A DNA stretch of 64,000 nt from Bacteroidota bacterium (GCA_947449315.1 CANFRC010000003.1:1-64000), one strand, 5' to 3'. Positions 26,232 through 35,938 are shown, counted from the first letter of the stretch. The notes: generated from the sequence alone by a model not told the origin. Made by a program: numbers and translations.

Positions 26232-27611
26232 CTATTGTTTAATAATTTTTGTGGAATAATTGAAAGCCGAAGTACTAATTTCAACAAAATAAATTCCACC
26301 TTCTATTTTAGAAATATCAACTACCTCTGCGGCTTTTGTGCCTGGGGATGCATTCACAATCCTATCAAAAATAACTTGTCCTATAACATTTTTTATTCGG
26401 ATGTGCAGCACACCCTCCATTTTTGAGACAAAATCAATTTTAATGTTCTCATTTGATGGGTTTGGTGAAACTTTAAAGTCTTCAAAATAAGAATCTATCA
26501 AAATCCCGGTTGGAGTAAAATTGATTGTATTTGATGGATAAGGGCAAGCATTAAAATAAGTTACTTCCACGTAATAGTTGCCCGCAGCGGTTGGTGTATA
26601 GTTTTGAGATGTAGCTCCGGAGATAAGCGACCCATTCCAATACCACTGATAGGTTGAGGCAGCTGTAGAAGTCAGAATACCACCTGATAATGTAATCACG
26701 GGGTTATTGATTGAGCAAGACTGATAATGCGTTATTCTGGGTGACAAGGATAATGAATCGTTAAAGGTTGTCCAGGCACTACAACTGTCTTTTAAATAAT
26801 ATTCAAACCATAATCTTAAAAAATCGGATGTCGCATCTTGCTGTTGCGTCCTTGTTATAGTAGGAGCCGGAGAACATGTAGATTCACCAAATGCGCAATT
26901 CAAATTATAGTTTGCAAATTCACAATGAGCGGCACCTTTTATACTTATAAATGTTTTGCAAAGAGATGAAAGTGAATCATACATTTTAATTTGATTTGCT
27001 GGTGCAGGAGCAACACAGTCATTTTCACCTGAAAAAACCAATGAAGGAACCGAAACATGCTGCGCGGCTGTTATGGAAGAAGGTGTGGTAGTGGCTGCTG
27101 CGAAGGAAACCATTGTTGTAATTGCTGTGTTGTATTCTGCACCTAAAAATGAACTACCACCACCCATTGAGTGTCCCATAATTGCGGACTTAGTATTTAC
27201 GTGATTGTAGAAAAGAGAAGAGGCATTTGTTGCACTTTCGCTTTGTAATTTTGTAACAAGAAACGCGAGATCCTTTCCAAATTCAGCATGAACAGGACTA
27301 AAACTACCTTCCGTTTTTGGGAAAACAACAATATAACCTTGAGGAACAAGATCTTCCCAAAAATTCTGATAGGCATCCCAGGTCATTACAAACCCATGTC
27401 CAAAAACAATAACTGGAAAAGTACCTGCAGAAACAGGGACACTTGTGCCTGTTGTTACTGTCGGGTAATATATTTCTGTAGCTATACTTCTGCTGCTTCT
27501 GGAAGGATCAGTATAGGTAATCGTTGTATGACCAATTTGAAAGACTTGAGCACTCATGTGCTTTGAAATGAACAAGGCAAGAACCAGAAATAGGAGAAAT
27601 GATTTTTTCAT
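26232..27611 (-). CDS. Secreted alpha/beta hydrolase with T9SS sorting domain
   Basis: A 459-residue exported enzyme. I start at ATG 27611, where the signal peptide MKKSFLLFLVLALFISKHMSA begins; an upstream ATG at 27734 lies inside a terminator hairpin. Residues about 20-300 are an alpha/beta hydrolase of the dienelactone-hydrolase/chlorophyllase-like group: oxyanion region IVFGHGFVMTW, nucleophile elbow GHSMGGGSS with Ser148, SGENDCVAPA as the probable acid region and GAAHCEF as the catalytic His. An Ig-like/PKD-like segment follows, then a T9SS type A domain (VSPNPSNENIKIDF to STKIIKQ). The substrate, an ester or lipid, is not evident. Confidence 0.88.
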   Translation of the reverse strand: MKKSFLLFLVLALFISKHMSAQVFQIGHTTITYTDPSRSSRSIATEIYYPTVTTGTSVPVSAGTFPVIVFGHGFVMTWDAYQNFWEDLVPQGYIVVFPKTEGSFSPVHAEFGKDLAFLVTKLQSESATNASSLFYNHVNTKSAIMGHSMGGGSSFLGAEYNTAITTMVSFAAATTTPSSITAAQHVSVPSLVFSGENDCVAPAPANQIKMYDSLSSLCKTFISIKGAAHCEFANYNLNCAFGESTCSPAPTITRTQQQDATSDFLRLWFEYYLKDSCSAWTTFNDSLSLSPRITHYQSCSINNPVITLSGGILTSTAASTYQWYWNGSLISGATSQNYTPTAAGNYYVEVTYFNACPYPSNTINFTPTGILIDSYFEDFKVSPNPSNENIKIDFVSKMEGVLHIRIKNVIGQVIFDRIVNASPGTKAAEVVDISKIEGGIYFVEISTSAFNYSTKIIKQ

Positions 27612-27732
27612 GTTTTTATTTTTAACAAATTTAAACTTTAACTTTTTTACAAATATAAAGTCTTTTAAGGAAACTACCATCAGATGGCATGGCCGGACTC
27701 CAACCTTAATATATAAGCAAATTCTGCATAAC

Positions 27733-27766
27733 AAAAAACTCCGAAATTAATTTCGGAGTTTTTTGT
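27733..27766 (-). terminator. Terminator of alaS
   Basis: Stem AACTCCGAAA with complement, loop TTAA, flanked by A and T runs. It lies 40 nt past the alaS stop and just upstream of the hydrolase gene. Confidence 0.8.
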
Positions 27767-27806
27767 TTAATAGAAAAGACTGTTTCGCACAATGTGAAAA
27801 TCAAGA

Positions 27807-30464
27807 TTAATTCAAATATGTTCTTGCTTTTTCTAACGCTTTCGGAATTCCTAGTAAATTATTTCCTCCAGCATTTGCATAGAAAGGTTGTCCACCACCT
27901 CCACCTTGTATTTCTTTAGCAATATCTTTCATAATTGTACCTGCATTCAGATTTTTATCTTTCACTAGATTATCAGCGATAATAATTGATAAGCTAGGCT
28001 TACCTTTCACTTCCGCTCCGATTACCATAAATAAATTATCAACTTGGGACCTAACCTCATACAACAAATCTTTAATTGCATCAGCAGAATCAAGATCAAT
28101 CTTTTCAGCAATAAAATGAATACCATTTATAGTTTGTATTTTGGCAAGCAATTCTACTTTCAATCCTTTTGCTTTTTCACGAAGCATTTGATCGATTTGT
28201 TTTTGCAACTCCGAATTGAGATCCATCAAACCTTGCAAGCTCTTCAATACATCTTTTGGGTTTTTCAGTAAAACTTTTACTTCATTTACCAAATGAATTT
28301 GCTGATGAAAGAACTCTTCTGCTTTTACAGAAGTGATTGCTTCAATACGTCTGATTCCTGCTGCAACAGCTCCTTCCGAAACAATCTTAAACAAACCTAT
28401 TTGTCCGGTTGCAGGAACATGCGTTCCACCACACAACTCTATAGAATATTTATTATCGAATGTAACAACGCGAACAAGATCTCCATATTTTTCACCAAAC
28501 AAAGCCATTGCACCCGTTTTACGTGCTTCGTCAATTGGCATTTCTTTAATATCTGACGAAATATTTTCACGGATCTTCTGATTTACGATTGCTTCAATTT
28601 GCGCAATCTCTTGGTCAGTCACTTTAGAGAAATGAGAAAAGTCGAAACGAAGTTGTTCATCGTTCACTAAACTACCTTTCTGCTCTACATGTGTCCCTAA
28701 TACCTGTCGCAATGCGGCATGCATCAAGTGTGTGGTACTGTGATTATTTTCTGTCAAATTTCTTCTCTCGGCATTTACTTTTGCAATAAATGTCTGCGTA
28801 AAATTCTCGGGCAGTTTATCCGTAAAATGAATAATGATACCGTTTTCTTTTTTAGTATCTGTCACCGCTATTCTATCATTCGCTGACTCCAAAACACCTG
28901 TATCACCAACTTGTCCGCCACTCTCCGCATAAAAAGGTGTTGTATCCAATACTACTTGAAATTGTTCTTTGCCTTTTGCTTTTACTTTTCTGTACTGAAC
29001 AATTTTTGCTTCGGATTCCAATTGTTTATACCCAACAAATGTTCTCCCGCCTTCTTCGGCTTTTCTTCCATCAACTAAAATCCAGTCACCTGTATCAATT
29101 GAAGTAGCTGCACGTGAACGGTTCTTTTGTTTTTCCAATTCTTTTTGGAACTCCATTTCATCGATACTTAATCCATAACCACGAGCAATCAATGAAGTAA
29201 GGTCCAATGGAAAACCAAATGTATCATACAATTCAAAAACAGTTGGGCCATCTACTATTTTTTTCTTATCATTTACTAAAGCAATACATACATTATCGAT
29301 CCGCTTCAATCCATTTTCCAATGTTCTGAAAAAAGAGATTTCTTCTTCTTTAATTACTTTCTCTATCAATAATTTTTGTGATACCAACTCCGGAAAAGCA
29401 TGTCCCATCTGATGCGATAATACAGGCACTAAGCGATGCATGAAGGGTTCTTTTAAATTTAAAGACTGATAACCATAACGGATAGCTCGTCTCAAGATCC
29501 TTCTAATCACGTATCCAGCACCTGTATTTGAAGGCAATTGTCCATCAGCAATACTGAAAGATATAGCACGGATGTGATCTGCAATGACACGCATTGCAAT
29601 ATTAATGATCAACTGTTTTGGATGTTTCTCTTCCTCTTCAGGCTTATAAGGCAACCCACTCAACTCCTCCATTTTATGGAGCAAAGGGCTAAAAACATCA
29701 GTGTCGTAATTGGATTGCTTTTGTTGTAAAACACGCACGAGACGCTCAAACCCCATTCCTGTATCCACATGCTGAGCAGGTAATTTTTCCAAACTACCAT
29801 CGGCTTTTCTATTGAATTCCATGAACACATTGTTCCAAACTTCTATCACTTGCGGGTCATCATTATTAACACGTGAAGCCCCACTTACTTTTGCGCGCTC
29901 TTCATCAGAACGCCCGTCGTAATGTATCTCAGAACAAGGACCACAAGGACCCATGTCGCCCATTTCCCAAAAATTATCTTTTTTATTCCCGCGAAGAATT
30001 CTTTCTTCAGGAACAAACTGTTTCCATAAATCATATGCTTCCTGATCGAAGCCTAAACCATCGTCCTTACTTCCTTCAAAAACGGTAACATACAATCTAC
30101 TCTTATCAATTTTGTATACTTCAGTCAATAATTCCCAAGCCCAGGTAATGGCTTCCTTTTTAAAATAATCACCAAAACTCCAATTACCAAGCATTTCAAA
30201 CATGGTATGGTGATAGGTATCTACTCCTACTTCTTCCAAGTCATTATGTTTTCCGCTCACACGAAGACATTTTTGAGTATCGGCAACTCTGGGAAATTTG
30301 ATCGGCGCATTCCCTAAAAACAGATCTTTAAAAGGGGCCATCCCTGAGTTATTGAACATCAAAGTTGGATCGTTCTTCACAACCATTGGAGATGATGGTA
30401 CTATTTCATGCCCTTTCGACTTAAAAAAATCTAAAAATGTTTGACGTACTTTTACTGATTCCAT
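27807..30464 (-). CDS. alaS: Alanine--tRNA ligase
   Basis: An 885-residue class II synthetase charging tRNA-Ala. N-terminal [20 protein letters not shown] starts the catalytic domain, with [11 protein letters not shown] and motif 2 ([12 protein letters not shown]) following. The editing domain holds the zinc/editing motifs [14 protein letters not shown] (about 566) and [12 protein letters not shown] (about 673). The C-terminal C-Ala domain ends with the Gly-rich [14 protein letters not shown]. It is a full-length enzyme. A TAGATTTG -7 element lies upstream at 30542-30549. Confidence 0.96.
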   Translation of the reverse strand: MESVKVRQTFLDFFKSKGHEIVPSSPMVVKNDPTLMFNNSGMAPFKDLFLGNAPIKFPRVADTQKCLRVSGKHNDLEEVGVDTYHHTMFEMLGNWSFGDYFKKEAITWAWELLTEVYKIDKSRLYVTVFEGSKDDGLGFDQEAYDLWKQFVPEERILRGNKKDNFWEMGDMGPCGPCSEIHYDGRSDEERAKVSGASRVNNDDPQVIEVWNNVFMEFNRKADGSLEKLPAQHVDTGMGFERLVRVLQQKQSNYDTDVFSPLLHKMEELSGLPYKPEEEEKHPKQLIINIAMRVIADHIRAISFSIADGQLPSNTGAGYVIRRILRRAIRYGYQSLNLKEPFMHRLVPVLSHQMGHAFPELVSQKLLIEKVIKEEEISFFRTLENGLKRIDNVCIALVNDKKKIVDGPTVFELYDTFGFPLDLTSLIARGYGLSIDEMEFQKELEKQKNRSRAATSIDTGDWILVDGRKAEEGGRTFVGYKQLESEAKIVQYRKVKAKGKEQFQVVLDTTPFYAESGGQVGDTGVLESANDRIAVTDTKKENGIIIHFTDKLPENFTQTFIAKVNAERRNLTENNHSTTHLMHAALRQVLGTHVEQKGSLVNDEQLRFDFSHFSKVTDQEIAQIEAIVNQKIRENISSDIKEMPIDEARKTGAMALFGEKYGDLVRVVTFDNKYSIELCGGTHVPATGQIGLFKIVSEGAVAAGIRRIEAITSVKAEEFFHQQIHLVNEVKVLLKNPKDVLKSLQGLMDLNSELQKQIDQMLREKAKGLKVELLAKIQTINGIHFIAEKIDLDSADAIKDLLYEVRSQVDNLFMVIGAEVKGKPSLSIIIADNLVKDKNLNAGTIMKDIAKEIQGGGGGQPFYANAGGNNLLGIPKALEKARTYLN

Positions 30465-30562
30465 TCTATTTTATTGCTAATTTCAGAAGTTCAATTTCGG
30501 AAATATTTCCTAGCGAACATTTCCCGATAGTTATACTAACACAAATCTATTTAATCGAAAAC

Positions 30563-30590
30563 ATCCATCGCTGAATTGCCGACGATGGAT
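30563..30590. promoter_or_regulatory. Inverted repeat in the alaS-M23 divergent region
   Basis: ATCCATCG (30563-30570) and CGATGGAT (30583-30590) form an 8-bp inverted repeat with a 12-nt spacer, just upstream of the alaS -7 element on one side and the peptidase promoter on the other. A possible operator. Confidence 0.35.
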
Positions 30591-30607
30591 TTCAAACAGA
30601 TAACGGA

Positions 30608-30637
30608 TTGCAAATTTAGTTTATTTGCGTAAATTCG
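30608..30637 (+). promoter_or_regulatory. Promoter of the M23 peptidase gene
   Basis: TTG (30608-30610), 19-nt spacer, TAAATTCG (30630-30637, one mismatch to TAnnTTTG), 22 nt before the start codon. Confidence 0.55.
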
Positions 30638-30658
30638 CATTAGTTCGGTCAAATAATT

Positions 30659-31630
30659 ATGAGCAAAATAAAATATAAGTTCAATACCAAATCATTAACC
30701 TATGAAAAGGTGACTATACCAATGCGTAAACGCATATGGCAAGGCCTTTCTTATTTGGCTACCGGACTTGTATTTGCAACAATAACGATTATGATTGCTT
30801 ATAAATATTTGGACTCACCAAAAGAAAAGCAATTGCAACGGGAAATTTCCGAATTGACACTTCAATATGAACTGCTTAACAACAGGATGGGTGAAGTATC
30901 ACAGGTGTTAGATGACATTTCTGATCGAGACAACAACATTTACAGAACTATTTTTGAAGCAGAGCCAATTCCTGCAAGTATCAGAAAAGCTGGGTTTGGA
31001 GGGGTAGACAGATACAAAGAACTTCAAGGATTTAGCAACTCCGAACTGATGGTAGAAACAAGCAAACGGCTAGACAGGGTAAGTAAACAATTGTATATTC
31101 AATCGAAGTCGTTTGACGAAGTAGTCAAATTGGTAAAAGGGAAAGCTCAACTTTTAGCTTCTATTCCGGCAATTCAACCTATTGCCAATGAAGATCTGAA
31201 ACATCAACCTTCCGGTTTCGGATGGAGGACGCACCCAATCTATAAAACGCCCGAATTCCATCCAGGAATGGACTTTTCAGCTCCGCAAGGAACAGAAATA
31301 CGAGCAACCGGAGATGGCGTTGTTTTAAGGGCAGATGATGGAGCTCAAGGTTATGGAAACCATGTTGTCATCAACCATGGATATGGCTACGAAACACTTT
31401 ACGGACATATGCTAAAATTTGTAGTACATATAGGCCAACAAATAAAACGAGGTCAGTTAATTGGATATGTTGGAAGCACGGGTTTATCAACTGCGCCACA
31501 TGTACATTACGAAGTTCATAAGAACGGACAAATTGTAAACCCAATCAACTTTTATTATAATGATTTAACACCGGAACAATACCAAAAGCTGATCGAATTA
31601 TCAGAACAATCATCGCAATCGTTTGACTAG
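30659..31630 (+). CDS. Membrane-anchored M23 peptidase (LytM domain)
   Basis: A 323-residue cell-wall hydrolase or activator. A transmembrane helix at about residues 30-47 follows a basic cytoplasmic start. Residues 55-160 are a coiled-coil stalk. Residues about 180-310 form a LytM/M23 domain with zinc motifs HPGMDFSAPQG (H-x3-D) and HVHYEVHKNG (H-x-H), so it should be catalytically competent. It acts on peptide cross-links of peptidoglycan in the periplasm, probably in division or growth. A MerR regulator follows. Confidence 0.9.
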   Translation: MSKIKYKFNTKSLTYEKVTIPMRKRIWQGLSYLATGLVFATITIMIAYKYLDSPKEKQLQREISELTLQYELLNNRMGEVSQVLDDISDRDNNIYRTIFEAEPIPASIRKAGFGGVDRYKELQGFSNSELMVETSKRLDRVSKQLYIQSKSFDEVVKLVKGKAQLLASIPAIQPIANEDLKHQPSGFGWRTHPIYKTPEFHPGMDFSAPQGTEIRATGDGVVLRADDGAQGYGNHVVINHGYGYETLYGHMLKFVVHIGQQIKRGQLIGYVGSTGLSTAPHVHYEVHKNGQIVNPINFYYNDLTPEQYQKLIELSEQSSQSFD

Positions 31631-31722
31631 AAAAAAACGTGTGTGAAGCAGGAAGTACTTAGATATAAAAATAATAGTAACTTAGATTCCAGAAAACAGT
31701 TATAATTTATAATTTTCTACCG

Positions 31723-32082
31723 TTGCCTTACAAAGAAACCGATACCGTTAAATTATACTACACCATAGGTGAAGTAGCTGAAATGTTTGAAGTAAACACT
31801 TCACTGATTCGTTTTTGGGAGAAAGAGTTTGACATCATCAAACCAAAGAAAAACAAAAAAGGGAATCGCTTATTTACACCTGAAGATATTGACAATTTTA
31901 AAGTGATTTACAACTTAGTTAAAGAGCAAGGATTAACTTTAGAAGGCGCAAAAAAATACTTAAAGGAAAATCGAAAAGCAGTAAAACACGAATTCAAAGC
32001 AGAAAAGACTCAATTTTCAGAAATCGAGCATAAATTAAGATCCATAAAAAGTAACTTGATAGAAATTAGAGCAGCTCTTTAA
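31723..32082 (+). CDS. MerR-family transcriptional regulator
   Basis: A 119-residue DNA-binding protein. Residues about 10-75 (YYTIGEVAEMFEVNTSLIRF, then WEKEFDIIKP and GNRLFTPEDID) are a typical MerR winged helix-turn-helix, and a short helical tail follows. There is no visible metal- or ligand-binding C-terminal domain. The start is taken as TTG at 31723 (read as MPYKE), since the first in-frame ATG falls inside the HTH. It overlaps the convergent hldD gene by 4 nt. The Bacteroidota family with this arrangement has no assigned regulon. Confidence 0.85.
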   Translation: MPYKETDTVKLYYTIGEVAEMFEVNTSLIRFWEKEFDIIKPKKNKKGNRLFTPEDIDNFKVIYNLVKEQGLTLEGAKKYLKENRKAVKHEFKAEKTQFSEIEHKLRSIKSNLIEIRAAL

Positions 32083-33065
32083 TAATACTTTTTACCTACC
32101 AAATAATTCTCAACATAATCCTTTACACCTTCTTCCAACGTATGAAAAGGTTTTGGATAACCAATAGATTCTAATTTCGTCATATTGGCCTTTGTAAAAT
32201 ATTGATACTTGTCACGGATATCTATTGGAGTATCCACAAATTCAATATTGGGCTCTTTTCCCAATGCACGATAGGTATTTTTTACAAGATCTAGAAACGA
32301 ACGGGCCTTTCCAGAACCTAAGTTATAAATGCCCGAATCTTTGCGATGGTGTAATAAAAAATAGCAAACATCTATAAGATCTTTTACATACACAAAATCA
32401 CGTAACTGTTCGCCATCTTTATAATCTGGGTTGTGTGAACGAAATAACTTGACCAAACCTGTATCCTGGATCTGATTAAAAGCATGCATAATTACAGAAG
32501 CCATTCTTCCCTTATGATATTCATTGGGCCCATAAACATTAAAGAATTTTAAACCTACCCAGAAATAAGGTTTCTTTTCTTGTTTGATTGCCCATTTGTC
32601 AAAATCATTTTTGGAATCTCCATAGGGATTCAAGGGTTTTAATTTCTCAATGATCTCATGATTATCTTCATATCCAAATTCTCCCAAGCCATAGGTTGCA
32701 GCAGATGAAGCATACACCAATGGCAACCCAAATTCAACACAGACATTCCATAGGTCTTTGGAGTAATTCAAATTTAATTTATCAAAAATTTCTTTATTGA
32801 ATTCGGTCGTATCCGTTCTAGCTCCAATATGAAAAACAAATTGAACCAACCGCTGATTCTCTTTGAGCCATTGAATAAAATCTTCACGATGAATCTTTTG
32901 GGAATATTTTTTTCCCTGCCTGTCGGGCAGGCAGGCTTCCAGATTTTTCATCTTTTCAGAATCTGAAAAATCATCCACCAAAATAAGATCTGTAAAACCT
33001 TCTTTGTTTAGCTTGCTTACCAAACAACTTCCAATAAAACCTGCTGCGCCTGTTACTATTATCAT
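32079..33065 (-). CDS. hldD: ADP-glyceromanno-heptose 6-epimerase
   Basis: Epimerises ADP-D-glycero-D-manno-heptose for LPS core synthesis. It is an extended SDR of 328 residues: GAAGFIGSCL (NADP/FAD-type Rossmann loop, about 6-15), YASSAATYG (about 117), catalytic YGDSK (about 149) and FFNVYGPNEYHKG (about 174). Residues 44-50 (ACLPDRQ) are encoded by a 21-bp palindromic unit at 32915-32935 that seems inserted between NLE and GKKYS. The gene remains open. It overlaps mqnD by 4 nt, so it is probably co-transcribed with the menaquinone genes. Confidence 0.9.
   Translation of the reverse strand: MIIVTGAAGFIGSCLVSKLNKEGFTDLILVDDFSDSEKMKNLEACLPDRQGKKYSQKIHREDFIQWLKENQRLVQFVFHIGARTDTTEFNKEIFDKLNLNYSKDLWNVCVEFGLPLVYASSAATYGLGEFGYEDNHEIIEKLKPLNPYGDSKNDFDKWAIKQEKKPYFWVGLKFFNVYGPNEYHKGRMASVIMHAFNQIQDTGLVKLFRSHNPDYKDGEQLRDFVYVKDLIDVCYFLLHHRKDSGIYNLGSGKARSFLDLVKNTYRALGKEPNIEFVDTPIDIRDKYQYFTKANMTKLESIGYPKPFHTLEEGVKDYVENYLVGKKYY
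32915..32935. repeat. 21-bp palindromic unit inside hldD
   Basis: Arms CCTGCCTG and CAGGCAGG around TCGGG. The same unit with spacer TCCGG lies inside pheT at 61354-61374. Exactly 21 bp, so seven codons are added without a frameshift. Confidence 0.8.
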
Positions 33066-33916
33066 ATTAAAAATATTTCTTCTTCTATTTTATTAATCAC
33101 TCCCACGCCCTGAGCTTTATCAAACAATATTTTCACTGCTCGTTTTCCTTCATGACCAAGATCTACAGAATAATTGTTGACATATAGTTCTATATGTTTA
33201 TACATCACCTCTTCACTCATTTCCTGAGCATGCGCTTTCACAAAGTTAAGACTAGATTTAGGGTGTGCAAATGCATATTCTACACTTTTACGTAAAACCC
33301 TATCTATCGTGCTTTTCAAGTCGGACGAATGATCTCTTTTAACAACAATACCTCCTAATGGAATAGGAGCTTGTGTCAGTTTTTCCCAATACTCACCCAG
33401 ATCAATTATTTTTTTCAACCCCTTTTGCTCATAGGTAAACCGATTTTCATGTATGATCAATCCTGCATCCACTTTCCCTGACAACACAGCATCTTCGATC
33501 TCAGAAAAAATCATTTCTATTTTATTGATAGCCGCTGGAAAAGCAAGTGACAAAAGAAAATTAGCCGTAGTGTATTTTCCGGGAATGGCAATTTTTGTTT
33601 CGCTTGTGATTGAAAAAAATGAATTAGCAATCAACAAAGGACCGCAATTATTTCCCAACGCACTACCCGCATTTAACAACTGATACTCCTTTGTTAAATG
33701 GGCATAAGCATGATAACTCAATTTTGTAATATCCAACTCGCCACGAAATGCTTTTTGATTCAAGGTTTCCACATCTTCCATGAACACCTTAAACTCCAAC
33801 CCTTCCGTATCTATTTTACCATGCATTAAGGCATCAAAAATAAAACAATCGTTCGGGCATGGACTAAAACCAATTGAAACAGTTCTAGGTGGATGAATAT
33901 ATATGGTTTCACTCAT
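33062..33916 (-). CDS. mqnD: 1,4-dihydroxy-6-naphthoate synthase
   Basis: Acts late in the futalosine route to menaquinone, converting cyclic dehypoxanthine futalosine to 1,4-dihydroxy-6-naphthoate. The 284 residues have a periplasmic-binding-protein-like fold: IGFSPCPNDCFIFDALMHGK (about 16-35), KLSYHAYAHLTKEYQLLNAG (about 65-84) and GLIIHENRFTYEQ (about 152), all MqnD hallmarks. It is cytoplasmic, with no signal peptide. It lies 7 nt after mqnB and overlaps hldD by 4 nt, so mqnB-mqnD-hldD look like one operon. Confidence 0.93.
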   Translation of the reverse strand: MSETIYIHPPRTVSIGFSPCPNDCFIFDALMHGKIDTEGLEFKVFMEDVETLNQKAFRGELDITKLSYHAYAHLTKEYQLLNAGSALGNNCGPLLIANSFFSITSETKIAIPGKYTTANFLLSLAFPAAINKIEMIFSEIEDAVLSGKVDAGLIIHENRFTYEQKGLKKIIDLGEYWEKLTQAPIPLGGIVVKRDHSSDLKSTIDRVLRKSVEYAFAHPKSSLNFVKAHAQEMSEEVMYKHIELYVNNYSVDLGHEGKRAVKILFDKAQGVGVINKIEEEIFLI

Positions 33917-33923
33917 TTAGAAA

Positions 33924-34583
33924 CTAAAAACTTTCTAGTATTTTAATAAACGTATCATTCAAATTTTTTAATGCCATCGGAATATCCCAGTTTTCTTTAT
34001 TTCTTCGTTCAACAAAATTAGACACTGCACGAATTTGAACATAGGGTATTCTTTCATTTTCACAAGCAAACATAAATGCTGCTCCTTCCATACTCTCCAC
34101 AATAGGATGAAAACGTTTTGTCACGTGTTCGATTGTCTTTTCATTCCCATGTGTTGTATTTACTGTTATTCCATTTACTTTCGGTAATTTTTCAATTTCA
34201 ACGTTTAAAGCACCAAAGTCGTTTTTTATTTTTGTAATACCTTCTAATTTCAACTCATCCAGTGATAAAAAAGTATCGCCATCCTCTGCCCCTAACTCCG
34301 AAAAACAATCCTCATACACATTCACAACTGTTCCAATTTCTAAGTTGGAATTAAAACTTCCACAAATACCTATATTAAATGCAATATCATACGATTCATT
34401 AAGCACCTTTCCAGAATAATAACTTGTTGCCACCATCCCCACGCCAGTGATCAAAAAATCAATCTCCATGTTTTTAAAAACACCACGAATAAATCTAGCA
34501 TCATCTGAAGATGTACGTTTTTCCATTTGACCTAACAAAAGGTCGATCTCATATTTTGTTGCAGCAACAACCAGTATTTTCAT
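33924..34583 (-). CDS. mqnB: Futalosine hydrolase
   Basis: Hydrolyses futalosine to dehypoxanthine futalosine plus hypoxanthine in menaquinone synthesis. The 219 residues have the MTAN/nucleoside phosphorylase fold: AATKYEIDLL (N-terminus), NIGICGSFN (about 70), VNTTHGNEKT (about 141) and VESMEGAAFMFACE (about 162) with the conserved Glu of the purine site. It starts the operon with mqnD. A perfect -7 element (TATATTTG) lies upstream at 34605-34612. Confidence 0.9.
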   Translation of the reverse strand: MKILVVAATKYEIDLLLGQMEKRTSSDDARFIRGVFKNMEIDFLITGVGMVATSYYSGKVLNESYDIAFNIGICGSFNSNLEIGTVVNVYEDCFSELGAEDGDTFLSLDELKLEGITKIKNDFGALNVEIEKLPKVNGITVNTTHGNEKTIEHVTKRFHPIVESMEGAAFMFACENERIPYVQIRAVSNFVERRNKENWDIPMALKNLNDTFIKILESF

Positions 34584-34695
34584 CTATGTCTTCCGGTATT
34601 TATGCAAATATACAAATCATTGAATTGATGGAAGGTATAGGTTATTAAACAATTCAACCATTGGTTTGTTATTTTAGCAATAAAAAGCGTATTAC

Positions 34696-34724
34696 TTGGA
34701 AATTACGAATTCGTAGTATATTTG
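34696..34724 (+). promoter_or_regulatory. Promoter of the pterin gene pair
   Basis: TTG (34696-34698), 18-nt spacer, TATATTTG (34717-34724), 20 nt before the start codon of the PTPS-like gene. Confidence 0.6.
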
Positions 34725-34743
34725 CATACTATTTAAAAACATT

Positions 34744-35157
34744 ATGATCTACATAACACGAAAAGAACATTTTAATGCCGCTCATAAACTTCACAACCCG
34801 AATTGGACGGATGAACAAAACAATGAAATTTTTGGCAAATGTGCCAATCCGAATTGGCATGGACACAATTACAATCTTTTTGTAACAGTAAAAGGAAGCG
34901 TAAATGCAGACACTGGTTATTCCGTTAATTTGAAGGAATTAAGTTTAATTATCAGAACTCACATAACCGATAAATTGGACCACAAAAATCTGAATTTAGA
35001 TGTGCCATTTTTAAAAGGAATAATGCCATCTACAGAGAATGTTGCAATTGCAATATGGAAACAATTGTTGCCGCATATAAATGGATTGGATTGTAAATTA
35101 CACTGTGTTAAACTTTTTGAAACAGAAAATAATTACGTAGAATATTTCGGAGAATAA
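34744..35157 (+). CDS. 6-pyruvoyl-tetrahydropterin synthase family protein (PTPS-like)
   Basis: A 137-residue tunnelling-fold enzyme of the COG0720 family acting on 7,8-dihydroneopterin triphosphate. Zinc ligands are His14 (HFNAAHKLH) and the HGH pair in CANPNWHGHNYN. The catalytic Cys is separated from HGH by five residues, the spacing I know from eukaryote-type PTPS, not the three of QueD. With folE 66 nt downstream, tetrahydrobiopterin synthesis is plausible. It would usually be annotated queD (6-carboxytetrahydropterin synthase, queuosine), which remains possible. Confidence 0.85.
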   Translation: MIYITRKEHFNAAHKLHNPNWTDEQNNEIFGKCANPNWHGHNYNLFVTVKGSVNADTGYSVNLKELSLIIRTHITDKLDHKNLNLDVPFLKGIMPSTENVAIAIWKQLLPHINGLDCKLHCVKLFETENNYVEYFGE

Positions 35158-35223
35158 CGCTTCCACTATGCTCAGGGTGGCAAACTTCCAATTAAATTTG
35201 AACCAATAAACACATTAACTAAA

Positions 35224-35847
35224 ATGGGACACGATGAATTTGATGATATTGAAGGATACAAAAAAATCGACAGATACAATCTGAAATCGATTGACCAGAT
35301 TGCATCAAAATATAAAACTATTTTAACGGATATGGGTGAAGATCCCAACCGTGAAGGATTATTAAAAACGCCGGAACGTGTTGCTAAAGCGATGCAATTT
35401 TTAACACATGGGTATGACCTGAATCCGGCTGAAATTTTAAAATCCGCCATGTTCAAGGAGGATTACAAACAAATGGTCATTGTGAAAGACATTGAAGTTT
35501 ACTCTATGTGTGAGCACCATTTATTACCTTTTTTCGGGAAAGCGCATGTTGCCTATATACCAAACGGATGTGTAGTCGGCTTGAGTAAAATTCCACGAGT
35601 GGTAGACGCCTTTGCACGCAGATTGCAAGTGCAGGAACGATTGACAAATGAAATCAGAGATTGTATTCAGGATACAATGAATCCGATTGGAGTGGCTGTA
35701 GTTATTGAGTGTTCTCACTTATGTATGCAGATGCGAGGAATACAAAAACAAAATTCTGTAACAACTACTTCGGCATTTACTGGTGAGTTTTTAAAAGATA
35801 CCACCCGTAAGGAATTTATCAGCCTCATAGGATCTAAACTGCATTAA
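35224..35847 (+). CDS. folE: GTP cyclohydrolase I
   Basis: Converts GTP to 7,8-dihydroneopterin triphosphate, the entry step of folate, biopterin and queuosine synthesis. The 207 residues contain the zinc motif [12 protein letters not shown] (Cys96, His98, His99) and the second zinc Cys in [12 protein letters not shown], as well as [15 protein letters not shown] and [15 protein letters not shown]. It is the zinc-dependent FolE1 type. It lies directly behind the PTPS-like gene. Confidence 0.96.
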   Translation: MGHDEFDDIEGYKKIDRYNLKSIDQIASKYKTILTDMGEDPNREGLLKTPERVAKAMQFLTHGYDLNPAEILKSAMFKEDYKQMVIVKDIEVYSMCEHHLLPFFGKAHVAYIPNGCVVGLSKIPRVVDAFARRLQVQERLTNEIRDCIQDTMNPIGVAVVIECSHLCMQMRGIQKQNSVTTTSAFTGEFLKDTTRKEFISLIGSKLH

Positions 35848-35877
35848 GGGTCAATTTTGTTAACACATCTGACAATT

Positions 35878-35908
35878 TTGCATAAAGACTAAAAAGGTAT
35901 TATCTTTG
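35878..35908 (+). promoter_or_regulatory. Promoter of the BI-1 gene
   Basis: TTG (35878-35880), 20-nt spacer, TATCTTTG (35901-35908), a perfect consensus. It overlaps an ATG at 35906 and so favours the start at 35939. Confidence 0.75.
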
Positions 35909-35938
35909 TATTGTTATTTTAAACAAAAAATAAAAACT

